A DNA stretch of 41,023 nucleotides from Pseudomonas sp. GM74 (GCF_000282455.1 NZ_AKJG01000056.1:1-41023), one strand, 5' to 3'; shown: positions 1 to 9,254, numbered from the stretch's first letter. Program-made: numbers and translations. Notes: a model not told the origin generated them from the sequence alone.

Positions 1-18
1 CTGCGGCAGCTCCTACAG
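1..18. repeat. REP fragment at window edge
   Basis: The first 18 bases (core GCAGCTCCTACAG) match the reverse of another common Pseudomonas REP class, GTAGGAGCTGCCG. Only part of it lies in the window. The call rests on recognition of the core. Confidence 0.45.
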
Positions 19-38
19 GGGGATTGCGCCCTCTCCCG

Positions 39-1256
39 TCAGCCCCTGGCCGGCGATGTGTCTTTGACGTCAGCCGGGGTCGGCGCCATTTGCAGGTGCA
101 GGCGTGAACCGGTGTACGGCGAATGCTTGCGCACCACATCCATGTTCAGCTCCACGCCAAGGCCCGGCTCGGTGGACGGGATGATGTAGCCGTCCTCCCA
201 CTGCAAGGGTTTGGTCAGGACTTCGGCATGGAAACCGCCCCAGGTCATGATGCTTTCCTGGATCAGGAAGTTCGGTGTGCACGTCGCCAGCTGGAAACTC
301 GCCGCCGCGCCAATCGGACCGTTGTAGAGGTGCGGGGCGATCTGCGCGTAATACGCCTCGGCCATGCTCGCGATCTTCTTCGCTTCCAGCAGGCCACCGC
401 AGCGGGCGACGTTCATTTGCAGGATCGACGCGCCGCCGGCCTGCAACAACTTGAAGAATTCGTACTTGGTGGTCAGGCGTTCACCGGTGGCAATCGGGAT
501 GCTGGTCTTGGCCGCGACTTGCGCCATCGCGTCTTCCTGGCCTGGCGGCACCGGCTCTTCGAACCACAGCGGGTCGTACTTCTCCAGGCGCTTGGCCAGG
601 CGGATCGCCGAGGACGGCACCATTTGCCCGTGGGTGCCGAACAGCAAATCGCACTTGTCACCCACCGCTTCGCGGATCTTGCGACAGAAGGTCTCGCAGC
701 GCTCCAGCACTTCCAGGGAAATCTGGTGACCGGAATACGCGGTGTACGGGCCTGCCGGGTCGAACTTCACGGCGGTGAAGCCTTTGTTCATGTTCTCGAT
801 GGCGCACTCGGCGGCCAGGTCCGGGTCGTCGTAGTCGTACTCACCCTTGCTGTTGACCGGGTACAGGTAGGTGTAGGAACGCAGCTTTTCGTGGACCTTG
901 CCGCCGAGCAACTCGTACACCGGTTTGTTCGCTGCCTTGCCAATGATGTCCCAGCAGGCCATCTCCAGGCCGCTGACCACGCCCATCATGGTCAGGTCCG
1001 GACGCTGGGTGAAGCCACTCGAATAAGCCTGGCGGAAAAAACGTTCGATGTGGTGCGGGTCCTGGTTCAGCAGGTAGCGTTCGAACACGTCTTCGATGAT
1101 CGGCACCATGGCCTTGGGGCCAAAGGTCGCGGCGTAGATTTCACCGACGCCTTCGATGCCGCAGTCGGTCTTGAGCTTGACAAAAAGCCAGTACATCCCG
1201 CCGATGTGCGGTGGTGGAACGGCAACGATATGGGTTTCAAGGGCGACGATTTTCAT
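39..1256 (-). CDS. Enolase-superfamily (mandelate racemase/DgoD-like) sugar-acid dehydratase
   Basis: About 405 residues, the usual length for mandelate racemase/muconate lactonizing enzymes. The N-terminal capping domain is followed by a TIM barrel. Visible barrel motifs are AVKFDPAG, WFEEPV (second metal ligand), ATGERLTTK (third metal ligand), APHLYNGP (catalytic His) and IQESIM (end-of-barrel Glu), in the same order as galactonate dehydratase. Family members abstract the proton next to a carboxylate, usually dehydrating sugar acids to 2-keto-3-deoxy acids in the cytoplasm. Where the first acidic metal ligand is expected the protein reads FGTHGQ: the His is present, the Asp is not. The ATG at 1256 is preferred over a GTG at 1265. 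It sits one base after the transporter stop with an AGGTG-type ribosome site, so the two genes are probably translationally coupled. The substrate is unknown. Confidence 0.85.
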   Translation of the reverse strand: MKIVALETHIVAVPPPHIGGMYWLFVKLKTDCGIEGVGEIYAATFGPKAMVPIIEDVFERYLLNQDPHHIERFFRQAYSSGFTQRPDLTMMGVVSGLEMACWDIIGKAANKPVYELLGGKVHEKLRSYTYLYPVNSKGEYDYDDPDLAAECAIENMNKGFTAVKFDPAGPYTAYSGHQISLEVLERCETFCRKIREAVGDKCDLLFGTHGQMVPSSAIRLAKRLEKYDPLWFEEPVPPGQEDAMAQVAAKTSIPIATGERLTTKYEFFKLLQAGGASILQMNVARCGGLLEAKKIASMAEAYYAQIAPHLYNGPIGAAASFQLATCTPNFLIQESIMTWGGFHAEVLTKPLQWEDGYIIPSTEPGLGVELNMDVVRKHSPYTGSRLHLQMAPTPADVKDTSPARG

Positions 1257-1257
1257 C

Positions 1258-2592
1258 TCAGGCACCTGTCTTGTTCAAAGTTGGCTTGTTCAAAGAGTGA
1301 CGATTGATCCGTGCGCGCAGTGTCAGGGCTGCCAGGGTCCCGAGCAGGCCGACGAACGCGATGTAGCCGAAATACAGCTTGTAGCCAAAGGCACCGGGGA
1401 AATGCTCGGTGAGGTAGCCATTGATCAAGGGAATGAAGGCATCCGGCAGGTAACCCACCACCGAGACGATGCCGATGGCCAGGCCGGTGATGCGCAGCGG
1501 GATGTTGCAGGTATCGAGAATCGCCCAGTACAGCCCGCGAATGGCGTAGGTCATCAGGCCAATGAAAATCACCGTACCGATCAGCAGGCCCAGGTTGTTG
1601 AGGGCCGGGAACACGATCAGGCCGATCATCGCCAGGGACGCGAGGAACAACGCGACGACCAGTACCGAAATGTTGGAGAACTTGTCACCCAACCAACCGC
1701 CACCGATACCGCCGATGGGGCGCATCCACAACTTGATGGTAGTGATGGTGCCGGCCATGACCGCGGTCATGCCGCCACCTTGCAAGTAATCGGAGAAACT
1801 GTAGGTGGCCCAGAAGATGTGGTAACCGCAGAACACAATGGCGGTAACCAGCCACAGTTCAGGGATTTTCACCAGGGTGGCCAGGTCGCTGAGCAGATTG
1901 AACTTGCCCTTCTCCACCGCCGCCGTGTCTTCCATCGACTTCGGATCCTTGATCAGCACCAGCACACAACCGATGGCGATACAGGTGAAGGCATAGAGGT
2001 AAACCACGTGCTTGAAGCCTTCGGCCGCCGACTCGCCACGGGTTTCGGTGGCGAAGGCGAACAGGCCCAGGGCAACCGTCGCCAGCAAGGCTTCCACCAG
2101 ACCGCGACCGCCGTCGAGGATGCCGAAGAAGCGGCCTTGCTCGGAGTGATGGGCAATCATCTTCACCCGCTTGAGCACCGAGGCCCAGAAGGTCAAACCG
2201 GTGGTCAGGCCCCAGCAACCGAAGATGATCATCAGGCCGGTCATCGACGGCGCGGTGGAGTACCACAGGCCCAGGGCGCCGGTAGCCACCAGCGAGAAGA
2301 AAATCAGAAAGCGTGGGGCGATGCGATCCGCCAGCCAGCCGCTGGGCAGATACGACAACAGGAAGATCGTGCCCAGCATCGAGTACAGATATCCCAGTTC
2401 ACTGTGGTTGATCTGGAACACTTCGAGCATGGTGGTCTGGTAGACCTGGCGCAGGTACAGGATCGGGTAGATCGCACCGGCGGCGAGCACCAACAGCATC
2501 AGTTGGAAATAACGACTTCCCTTGTCACTTTGACTTTTTGAACCCGCGTTCGAACCCTGAACAGCGGCAGCAGTGGATGCTTGCTTGGACAT
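1258..2592 (-). CDS. MFS transporter, YihN/YqcE-like
   Basis: A 444-residue hydrophobic protein with about 12 membrane segments and a charged, Ser/Gln-rich cytoplasmic N-terminus of about 25 residues. The loop SGWLADRIAPR is the MFS signature between helices 2 and 3, and the second half repeats it as GGGWLGDKFS. By recollection the segments SLVATGALGLW and EQGRFFGILDGGRGLVE resemble E. coli YihN and YqcE, a branch that carries organic anions. It is first in a two-gene unit with the downstream dehydratase, so it probably imports that enzyme's substrate at the inner membrane. The ATG at 2592 is preceded by AGAGGT. Confidence 0.85.
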   Translation of the reverse strand: MSKQASTAAAVQGSNAGSKSQSDKGSRYFQLMLLVLAAGAIYPILYLRQVYQTTMLEVFQINHSELGYLYSMLGTIFLLSYLPSGWLADRIAPRFLIFFSLVATGALGLWYSTAPSMTGLMIIFGCWGLTTGLTFWASVLKRVKMIAHHSEQGRFFGILDGGRGLVEALLATVALGLFAFATETRGESAAEGFKHVVYLYAFTCIAIGCVLVLIKDPKSMEDTAAVEKGKFNLLSDLATLVKIPELWLVTAIVFCGYHIFWATYSFSDYLQGGGMTAVMAGTITTIKLWMRPIGGIGGGWLGDKFSNISVLVVALFLASLAMIGLIVFPALNNLGLLIGTVIFIGLMTYAIRGLYWAILDTCNIPLRITGLAIGIVSVVGYLPDAFIPLINGYLTEHFPGAFGYKLYFGYIAFVGLLGTLAALTLRARINRHSLNKPTLNKTGA

Positions 2593-2668
2593 CGAGTAGA
2601 CCTCTGGCGCCCGGTGGTCCGGGCGCTCGAATAATTGTTTTTATATATCTCGGGTGTACTCAGGCCAA

Positions 2669-2758
2669 TGTGGGAGCGGGCTTGCTCGCGAAAGCGGTGG
2701 ATCAGTCGGCATTGATGGAGGCTGACACTCTGCATTCGCGAGCAAGCCCGCTCCCACA
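2669..2758. repeat. REPIN (paired inverted REP)
   Basis: Two inverted REP units (TGTGGGAGCGGGCTTGCTCG and its complement) enclose about 40 unrelated bases. It fills the gap between the aldehyde dehydrogenase stop and the transporter promoter. Confidence 0.9.
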
Positions 2759-2784
2759 TAAGCGAGAGGGGTGCTCCGGGTAAA

Positions 2785-4209
2785 TCAATACTTCATCACC
2801 ACCAGACGGGTCTGGGTGAATTCAAGCATGCCGTGCTTGCCGTCATCACCGCCCAGGCCCGAGCGTTTCCAACCGGCATGGAAGCCCTGGTACGGGTCGG
2901 CCGGGGTGCGATTGACGTACAACTCACCGGCCTCGATGGCGTTGGCGACTTTCTGTGCGGTGCGGTAGTTCTCGGTGTAGAGCACCGACGACAGGCCGAA
3001 CTGGTGGTCGTTGGCCATGGCCAGCGCTTCGTCGATGTCGCGGTACTTGAGCACCGGCAGCACCGGGCCGAAGATTTCTTCCTGGATGATTTCCATGTCC
3101 TGACGGCAGCCGCTGAGCAGGGTCGGCGGATAGAAATGGCCCTTGCCTTCAGGCAGCACGCCGCCGGTTTCCAGCACCGCACCGTCGGCAATGGCGCGCT
3201 CGACCATGGCGTGGATGTTCTGCTGCGAACTGGCGTTGACCAGTGGCCCCATCAGGCTGACATCGGTGGCGCGGTCGCCGAATTTCACCGCACTGATTTT
3301 CTCTTTCAGCAGGCCGAGGAATTTGTCGTAGACGCTTTCCTGCACATAGACCCGCTCCACCGCCGTACACAACTGGCCGCAGTGGGTGGTCTTGGAAGCG
3401 ACGATGGCACTGGCGGCGGCTTCGAGGTCGGCATCGGCCTCGATGATCGCCGGGGTCTTGCCGCCCAGTTCCAGGGACGGCTTGGCGATATTGGCCTTGC
3501 AGTAATCGAGCACGATGCGCCCGGCATTGACGCTGCCGGTCAGGGTGATCAGGCCCACGGCTTTATGGGTGCAGACCACGGCGGCGGTGCCGTGGTCCAT
3601 GGTCAGAATGTTCACCACGCCCGCCGGCAGACCGGATTGCTGCACAGCCTTGGCGATTTCGAAGGCCGAGGTCGGCGTGTTGTTGCTCGGGCGCACCACC
3701 ACTGTGTTGCCGGCGATCAGCGCCGGGGCGATCTTGCGCAGCAGGGTGTAGACCGGGTAGTTGAACGGAATCAGGCACGCGACCACGCCAATCGGCTCGC
3801 GGTGCAGGAACAGGTTTTCGTTCGGGGAGTCGCTGGGAATGATCTCGCCTTCGATACGACGCGCCCATTCAGCGTGATAGCGGGTGATCTGCGCCGCGTA
3901 ACGGGCTTCGTTGCTGGCGTCGGCCACGCTCTTGCCGGATTCGGCGGCGAGGGCCTCACCGATGTTGACCGCGCGGGCCTCGAGAGCATCAGCAAAGGCA
4001 CGCAGGTAATCGGCGCGTTCAATGCTGGTGAGCTTGCCCCATACTTTTTGTGCCGCCTGGGCCGCTTCGACCGCCGCCGTGGCTTCATCGGCCGTGGCCG
4101 CCGAGACGTGGCCTACCAGCGCTTCGGTCGCGGGGTTGTAGACCGCGATCAGCGCATCGCTGACCGGTTCAATGAAGTGGCCGTTAACAAAATTTCGCTC
4201 GAGTCGCAT
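2785..4209 (-). CDS. Aldehyde dehydrogenase, AldA-like (lactaldehyde/glycolaldehyde type)
   Basis: 474 residues, standard for the NAD(P)-dependent ALDH superfamily. The general-base Glu247 lies in LELGGK and the nucleophile Cys281 in HCGQLCTA, 34 residues apart as in the family. The stretches YNPATEALV, AEWARRIEGEIIPSD and the C-terminal YQGFHAGWKRSGLGG closely follow E. coli AldA, which oxidizes lactaldehyde and glycolaldehyde to the acids. The gene lies between the LysR gene and the transporter-dehydratase pair, all on the minus strand. This suggests a role in removing a short aldehyde from the same pathway. ATG at 4209; the ribosome site is weak. The exact substrate is an inference. Confidence 0.88.
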   Translation of the reverse strand: MRLERNFVNGHFIEPVSDALIAVYNPATEALVGHVSAATADEATAAVEAAQAAQKVWGKLTSIERADYLRAFADALEARAVNIGEALAAESGKSVADASNEARYAAQITRYHAEWARRIEGEIIPSDSPNENLFLHREPIGVVACLIPFNYPVYTLLRKIAPALIAGNTVVVRPSNNTPTSAFEIAKAVQQSGLPAGVVNILTMDHGTAAVVCTHKAVGLITLTGSVNAGRIVLDYCKANIAKPSLELGGKTPAIIEADADLEAAASAIVASKTTHCGQLCTAVERVYVQESVYDKFLGLLKEKISAVKFGDRATDVSLMGPLVNASSQQNIHAMVERAIADGAVLETGGVLPEGKGHFYPPTLLSGCRQDMEIIQEEIFGPVLPVLKYRDIDEALAMANDHQFGLSSVLYTENYRTAQKVANAIEAGELYVNRTPADPYQGFHAGWKRSGLGGDDGKHGMLEFTQTRLVVMKY

Positions 4210-4336
4210 GTGAATCGCCCATCGTTGTTTTTTTCAATACCGCCAGTCTTGTCATGCAGACCGGGTAGAACAAACGATTTATTGAGCGGTGAAACATTCG
4301 AAAAATGCAGGTTACCCCGAAAACGATGCAACCCCC

Positions 4337-4425
4337 TGTGGGAGCGGGCTTGCTCGCGAAAGCGGTGGATCAGTGACAGCGTTGGTGTCTGACACTACGC
4401 CTTCGCGAGCAAGCCCGCTCCCACA
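4337..4425. repeat. REPIN (paired inverted REP)
   Basis: Inverted pair of the TGTGGGAGCGGGCTTGCTCG REP class between the LysR gene and the aldehyde dehydrogenase. Confidence 0.9.
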
Positions 4426-4441
4426 AGGGGTTCAGCGGTGA

Positions 4442-5374
4442 CTAGACAGCAGCGGTAGAGGGCTCCAACTGCCTTTGCGCCAACCAGACTTCCTCTTGCA
4501 GCCACTGGCTGAAGACCTGCAATTGCGGCATCTCGGTCTGCTCCGGCCGGGTCACCAGCCAGTAGGATTGATGCCCGTCGACGTGCACATTCAGCACCTG
4601 GGTCAACTGCCCGCTGGCCAGTTCCGAGGCAACCATGTGCCAGTCGGCAATGGTGATCCCCAGGCCATCGGTGGCGGCCTGGATCGCTAGGTCCAGCAGG
4701 TCGAATTCATAACCGCCCTGGGTGTCGACACCACTGATGCGCGCCGCGTCCAGCCAGTGTTTCCAGGTCAGGTAGCGCTGGTCTTCCCGGGCCAGCACAT
4801 GCAGCAGCGTCAGCCGATTGAGGTCCAGGCCCTGCTCGCTCCACTCCCGCGCATACAGGGACGGCGCGCACACCGCGATATGCCGCTCCTGTATCAACAG
4901 CGAACTGTCCAGCCCGTCCCATTCGCCATCGCCGAAACGGATCGCACAATCCAGTGTGCTGGTCTCCGCCAAGCTGTCCTGCAAGCGCGTGGTGATGCTC
5001 AATTCCAGCTCCGGATGCTGCTCACGCAAGCGCCCCAGTCGCGGCATCAACCAGCGGCTGGTGAAGGTCGGTGGCGCGTTGATGTGCAGACGGTTGGAAT
5101 GAGTTTTCTGCTGGATGCTGCGCACCGTCAGCTCGATCTTGTCGAACGACTGGTGCAGCGCCCGCAACAGCACCCGGCCGGCGCTGGTCAGGTCGAGGTG
5201 ATGATGCCGCCGCTCCAGCAGGCTCTCGCCCAGTTGCTCTTCGAGCTGACGCACCTGGCGGCTGACCGCGCTCTGGGTGACATTGAGCAATTCGGCGGCC
5301 CGGGTGAAGCTGCCGGTGCTGCCGGCCACTTCGAAGGCTTTGAGGGCATTCAGGCCGGGCATTTTACGTTTCAT
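4442..5374 (-). CDS. LysR-family regulator, GcvA-like
   Basis: 310 residues. The N-terminal winged helix-turn-helix is clear (LNALKAFEVAGSTGSFTRAA, then NVTQSAVSRQVRQLE), and the effector domain begins near residue 90 with INAPPTFTSRWLMPRL. This is the GcvA/amino-acid-catabolism branch of LysR proteins, usually activators of a divergent or adjacent operon. The gene is divergent from the ABC-transporter operon at 5746, the obvious target, and may also serve the aldehyde dehydrogenase downstream. The start at 5374 (MKRKMPG) is chosen over upstream in-frame codons because the HTH begins at once; 5362 is an alternative. The protein is related to the LysR encoded at 12397-13272. Confidence 0.9.
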   Translation of the reverse strand: MKRKMPGLNALKAFEVAGSTGSFTRAAELLNVTQSAVSRQVRQLEEQLGESLLERRHHHLDLTSAGRVLLRALHQSFDKIELTVRSIQQKTHSNRLHINAPPTFTSRWLMPRLGRLREQHPELELSITTRLQDSLAETSTLDCAIRFGDGEWDGLDSSLLIQERHIAVCAPSLYAREWSEQGLDLNRLTLLHVLAREDQRYLTWKHWLDAARISGVDTQGGYEFDLLDLAIQAATDGLGITIADWHMVASELASGQLTQVLNVHVDGHQSYWLVTRPEQTEMPQLQVFSQWLQEEVWLAQRQLEPSTAAV

Positions 5375-5745
5375 GAAAAGGCACTCGTGGAAAGCTGACC
5401 AGGTAATAAGCATCCCACGCCACGTAGGAAATTTCCTGAGTAACATGCGATTTTGTGTTGTGCAGGACAATTCAGACATCACCGCGCACTGCTTTTCTGT
5501 GGGAGCGGGCTTGCTCGCGAAAGCGGTGTGTCAGTCAACATTGATGTATCTGGCACACCGCTTTCGCGAGCAAGCCCGCTCCCACAGGAGTCGCGTCCAG
5601 CCTGTCTATATCAGGCGCTGGCACCGCCCTGCGCCAGTAACATGCATTTATCGAACGTTTAACCGATGAAATTATCGTTTGTCGTTCTTTGCCCCCCTGA
5701 CAAAACTGCGGCCATCTCGAATAAAAACAACATGAGAGCTGCCCC
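5375..5745. promoter_or_regulatory. Divergent LysR/ABC-operon control region
   Basis: 371 bases without a gene. A perfect 12-bp palindrome AGGAAATTTCCT (5426-5437) lies about 50 bases upstream of the LysR start, a plausible operator. A REPIN occupies 5498-5586. The last 100 bases before the binding-protein gene are A/T-richer and contain partial repeats of ATCGAACGTT and ATCGTTTGTCG. Promoter hexamers could not be assigned with confidence. Confidence 0.4.
5498..5586. repeat. REPIN (paired inverted REP)
   Basis: Inverted pair of the TGTGGGAGCGGGCTTGCTCG REP class within the divergent LysR/ABC-operon intergenic region. Confidence 0.9.
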
Positions 5746-7389
5746 ATGCCCCATCTCGACGAGTTAAAGACTCTGGACGGCGCCCTGCCGCATCCAGCGG
5801 TAAACGACCTTTGCACCCAGGTCAAAAGCGGCGAGATCAATCGCCGGCAATTCCTGCGCACCGCCGCCCTGCTGGGCGTCACCGTGGCCAGCGCCAGCAC
5901 CTTTATCGGTTCGGCGCTGCTCAGTGATTCGGCATTCGCCGCCGAGGACCAGCCACCGCGCCAGGGCGGCAGCCTGCGTTTTGCCTGCGCCATCCAGGAA
6001 ATCCAGGACCCGATGCTGATCACCTGGATCGAAGCGTCGAACCTGCTGCGCAATTCCCTGGAGTTCCTGACCTGGGTCGATGCCGAGAACATCACTCACC
6101 CGTACCTGGCCGAGAGTTGGAGCCCGTCCGCAGACCTCAAGGTCTGGACCTTCAACCTGCGCCAGGGTGTCAAGTGGAGCAACGGCGACGAGTTCACCTC
6201 GGATGACGTCGAGCACAACATCAATCGCTGGATCGCCGCCGATTCCAAGTCGGTCAACCGAACCGCGTTCCAGGACATCGCAGCTTTCGAAAAAACCGGC
6301 CCGTACCAATTCCGCCTGGTGCTCAAGCGCCCGATCCTGGCCGTCCCGGAAATGCTCAGCGCCTTCACCTGCACCCTCGTTCACCGCAGCTTCAAGGCCG
6401 GCGACGACTGGACCAAAAACCCGATCGGCACCGGCCCGTTCAAGCTGGTTTCATTCGCGGTCAACAAGCAAGCCACCTTCGCCAAACGCGCGGACTACTG
6501 GCGCAAACCGGCCAACCTCGACGAACTGCGCTACGTCGACATGGGCACCGACATTTCCACCCATCTGGCAGCGTTGCAGGCCGGTCAAGTGGACGTGCTG
6601 TACCGCGTCACCGTCGCCGAACTGGACCTGGCCAAACGCTTGCCGGGTGCCCAATTGCTCAGCTGCAAGTCGGCGCAAACCGTGGTCATGCGCATGGCCT
6701 GCGACCAGAAACCGTTTACCGATGTGCGCATCCGCAAAGCCGTGGTGCTGTGTGCCGATAACGCGCAAATGCTGAAGATCGCCTATCGCGGCATGGGCAC
6801 CCTCGGTGAAGACCACCACGTCGCCCCCTCCCACCCGGAATACTCGCCGCTGCCCAAGCGCGAGCGGGATGTCGCCGGGGCGAAAAAGCTGTTGGCCGAA
6901 GCCGGTTACCCCAACGGCATCGACATCGACCTGATCGTCGGCAACACCCAAGGCCGCTACGAACAGGACTGCGCGCAAATCCTGCAACAGAACTGCCTGG
7001 AAGCCGGTATCCGCATCAACCTCAAAGTCATCCCGGCCACCCAGTACTGGCCGATCTGGGACAAAGCAGCGTTCAGCCTGACCTATTGGGCGCACCGCCC
7101 GCTGGGCGTGATGTCCCTGGAGCTGGCCTATCGCAGCGGCGCCGCCTGGAACGAAAGCCACTACAGCGACCCGGCGTTCGACGCCGCGCTGGACAAGGCC
7201 ATGGGCATCATCGATCCGAAACAACGCGCCCTGGCGATGCAGGACGTCGAGCGCATCCTGCAGGACGCCGCCGTGATGGTGCAGCCGTTCTGGGGTGACA
7301 AGTTCACCGCCACCAGCAAGAAGGTCCAGGGCTTCAAGGTTCACCCTTCGGACTTCTACCCAATGGATGAAATCTGGTTGAGCGCCTGA
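5746..7389 (+). CDS. Tat-exported ABC transporter substrate-binding protein (SBP_bac_5, dipeptide type)
   Basis: 547 residues. A twin-arginine signal is present: residues 33-38 read RRQFLR, followed by a hydrophobic stretch and a likely cut after DSAFA at residue 65. About 30 residues precede the Arg pair, as in cofactor-type Tat signals. The mature protein has the family-5 extracellular solute-binding fold: AESWSPSADLKVWTFNLRQGVKWSNGDEFTSDDV, then NPIGTGPFKL and YRGMGTLGEDHHVAPSHPEY. It would capture the substrate in the periplasm for the permeases encoded downstream. Family members bind peptides, but many catabolic ones bind opines, sugars or amino-acid conjugates. It is first gene of the operon 5746-12181. 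Confidence 0.92.
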   Translation: MPHLDELKTLDGALPHPAVNDLCTQVKSGEINRRQFLRTAALLGVTVASASTFIGSALLSDSAFAAEDQPPRQGGSLRFACAIQEIQDPMLITWIEASNLLRNSLEFLTWVDAENITHPYLAESWSPSADLKVWTFNLRQGVKWSNGDEFTSDDVEHNINRWIAADSKSVNRTAFQDIAAFEKTGPYQFRLVLKRPILAVPEMLSAFTCTLVHRSFKAGDDWTKNPIGTGPFKLVSFAVNKQATFAKRADYWRKPANLDELRYVDMGTDISTHLAALQAGQVDVLYRVTVAELDLAKRLPGAQLLSCKSAQTVVMRMACDQKPFTDVRIRKAVVLCADNAQMLKIAYRGMGTLGEDHHVAPSHPEYSPLPKRERDVAGAKKLLAEAGYPNGIDIDLIVGNTQGRYEQDCAQILQQNCLEAGIRINLKVIPATQYWPIWDKAAFSLTYWAHRPLGVMSLELAYRSGAAWNESHYSDPAFDAALDKAMGIIDPKQRALAMQDVERILQDAAVMVQPFWGDKFTATSKKVQGFKVHPSDFYPMDEIWLSA

Positions 7390-7406
7390 CGCGCAGCCCC
7401 ACATGT

Positions 7407-7433
7407 GCCCGCCCACCGACCGGTGCGGCGGGC
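7407..7433 (+). promoter_or_regulatory. Intercistronic hairpin after the binding-protein gene
   Basis: GCCCGCC-CACCG pairs with CGGTG-c-GGCGGGC around a 2-base loop: a 12-bp stem with one bulged C. No T-run follows, so it is not a simple terminator. It lies between the binding-protein and permease genes, where such hairpins commonly protect the upstream mRNA 3' end and raise binding-protein levels over the membrane subunits. The role is inferred; the hairpin is seen. Confidence 0.6.
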
Positions 7434-7465
7434 CGGCATCCCTTGATTAGCCGGAGCCTGCAAGC

Positions 7466-8419
7466 ATGGCTGAATTTCTGTTACGCAAATTGATGGCGTT
7501 GATCGCAACCCTGTTGTCGGTGTCGCTGATCGTGTTCGTCGCCCTGGAACTGAACATCGAGGACGTGGCGATCAACGTCCTCGGCCCCTACTCCGCCGCC
7601 GACCAGCGCGCCGCGTGGCTGGTGGAACATGGCTACAACCAGCCGTTCCTGTGGCGCTACCTGGTGTGGCTGAAGGATTTCGTCAGCGGCGACTGGGGCA
7701 CTTCGGTGCACTTTCGTGAGCCTGTGATCAATCTGTTGCTGCCCAACCTCGGGCAAACCCTGATCCTTGCCGGGCTGGCTTTGCTGGTGATGGTGCCGGT
7801 GGCCCTGACCCTGGGCATTCTGGCGGGCATTCGCCAGGGCTCACTCGTCGACCGCCTGGTGTCGTTCCTGTCGATCGTCACCACCTCGATTCCGGACTTC
7901 GCCAGCGCGGTGTTCGTCTCGGCGATCTTCGTCTTCTGGCTCAACTGGCTGCCGGGCGTGAGCAGCATGAGCGAAGGTTTCAACGCCGCCGAACTGGGCC
8001 TGCCGCTGATGGTCCTGTGCCTGTTCGGCATCGGCTATCTGGCGCGCATCACCCGCGCCTCGATGGTCGAAGTGATGCAGGCGCCGTACATCCGCACCGC
8101 TCGCCTCAAGGGTGCGTCGACTTCGCGCATCGTCCTGCGCCATGCCCTGCGCAATGTGCTGATCGCACCGATCACGGTGATCATGCTGTACATCCCGTGG
8201 CTGCTGTCGAACGTGATCGTGGTCGAGGTGTTCTTCGCCTACAAAGGCTTCGGCTCGCTGCTGTACACCGCCTCGCTGAACCACGACGTGTACCTGATCG
8301 AAGCCTGCGCCATGATCAGTGGTGCAGTGGTTGGCGCGACCAAAATCTTTTCCGACCTGGCCTACACCTGGCTCAACCCGCGCATCACCTTGCGCAGTCT
8401 TGGCGGAGGTGGCCAATGA
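7466..8419 (+). CDS. ABC transporter permease, DppB-like
   Basis: 317 residues with about six membrane helices, typical of the first permease of peptide/opine importers. The N-terminal LRKLMALIATLLSVSLIVFVAL helix and large periplasmic loop are DppB-like. The EAA-type loop that contacts the ATPase reads YIRTARLKGASTSRIVLRHALRN near residues 210-232. It forms the inner-membrane pore with the next gene product. It overlaps that gene by four bases (ATGA), indicating translational coupling. Confidence 0.92.
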   Translation: MAEFLLRKLMALIATLLSVSLIVFVALELNIEDVAINVLGPYSAADQRAAWLVEHGYNQPFLWRYLVWLKDFVSGDWGTSVHFREPVINLLLPNLGQTLILAGLALLVMVPVALTLGILAGIRQGSLVDRLVSFLSIVTTSIPDFASAVFVSAIFVFWLNWLPGVSSMSEGFNAAELGLPLMVLCLFGIGYLARITRASMVEVMQAPYIRTARLKGASTSRIVLRHALRNVLIAPITVIMLYIPWLLSNVIVVEVFFAYKGFGSLLYTASLNHDVYLIEACAMISGAVVGATKIFSDLAYTWLNPRITLRSLGGGGQ

Positions 8420-9252
8420 GCTTCCTGCAATCGTTCAAACATCCTTTAGCCCTGCTCGGCCTGCTGTTGGTGGGTGGCTGGGTGCTGATAGCCGCGTTTG
8501 CGCCGTGGCTGGCACCCCATGATCCGCTGGCAAGCTTTTCCCCGCTGCTCACGCCGATGACCGCTGACCCCGGCGGCCAGAGCTTCCTGCTGGGCACCGA
8601 CATGATTGGCCGGGACATTCTTTCGCGGCTGGTCTGGGGCACCCGTACCGTGCTGTTCTGGTCGATCCTCGCCACCCTGACCGCGTTTGCCGTGGGCATC
8701 GCCATGGGCCTGTGTGCCGGCTACTTCAATGGCAAGGTCGACGCTTTCCTGTCTTATGTCGCCGACACCGTGCTGTCGTTCCCTGTGCTGGTGCTGTACA
8801 TCGTGATCATCATCGCCCTCGGTGCTTCGGCGCTGAACATTCTGATAGCAGTGACCTTCACCAGCGCCCCGGCGATCTTTCGCATCATGCGCGCCCTGAC
8901 CATCGACATCCGTTCCCGGGACTACGTGCTCAGCGCCATCACCCAGGGCGAAGGCTCGTTGCGCATCATGCTGGTGGAAATCCTGCCCAACTGCGGCGGG
9001 CCGCTGATCGTCGATTTCTGCCTGCGCATCGGCTACACCGCGATCATGATCGGCGCCCTCGGTTTCCTCGGCCTCGGCCTGCCACCGCCGACTCCGGATT
9101 GGGGCGGCATGATCAACGAAGGCCGCAGCATGGCCATCGCCTTCCCGCACCTGGTGATCTTCCCGTGCATTGCCATCTCCACCCTGATGCTGGGCCTGAG
9201 CCTGTTGGCGGACGGTCTGGACGAACACGCCCAGAAAGGCGCAAGGAGCTGA
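8416..9252 (+). CDS. ABC transporter permease, DppC-like
   Basis: 278 residues. The N-terminal helix and APHDPL segment are followed by LLGTDMIGRDILSRLVWGTRT, the DppC/OppC hallmark. The ATPase-contact loop reads IRSRDYVLSAITQGEGSLRIMLVEILPN; GLGLPPPTPDWGGMINEG is also family-typical. The start is the ATG at 8416, inside the stop of the preceding permease. Pairs with the DppB-like subunit in the inner membrane. Confidence 0.92.
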   Translation: MSFLQSFKHPLALLGLLLVGGWVLIAAFAPWLAPHDPLASFSPLLTPMTADPGGQSFLLGTDMIGRDILSRLVWGTRTVLFWSILATLTAFAVGIAMGLCAGYFNGKVDAFLSYVADTVLSFPVLVLYIVIIIALGASALNILIAVTFTSAPAIFRIMRALTIDIRSRDYVLSAITQGEGSLRIMLVEILPNCGGPLIVDFCLRIGYTAIMIGALGFLGLGLPPPTPDWGGMINEGRSMAIAFPHLVIFPCIAISTLMLGLSLLADGLDEHAQKGARS

Positions 9253-9254
9253 GC

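Noticed and set aside
2669..2758. Regularly recurring palindromes as a possible CRISPR array
   Set aside because: Copies are dispersed over 30 kb as inverted doublets between genes, with no spacer-repeat periodicity or cas genes.
8712..9254. Upstream extension of the fused ATPase frame
   Set aside because: It overlaps the DppC-like permease in another frame; the ATG at 9255 with AAGGAG is clearly the start.
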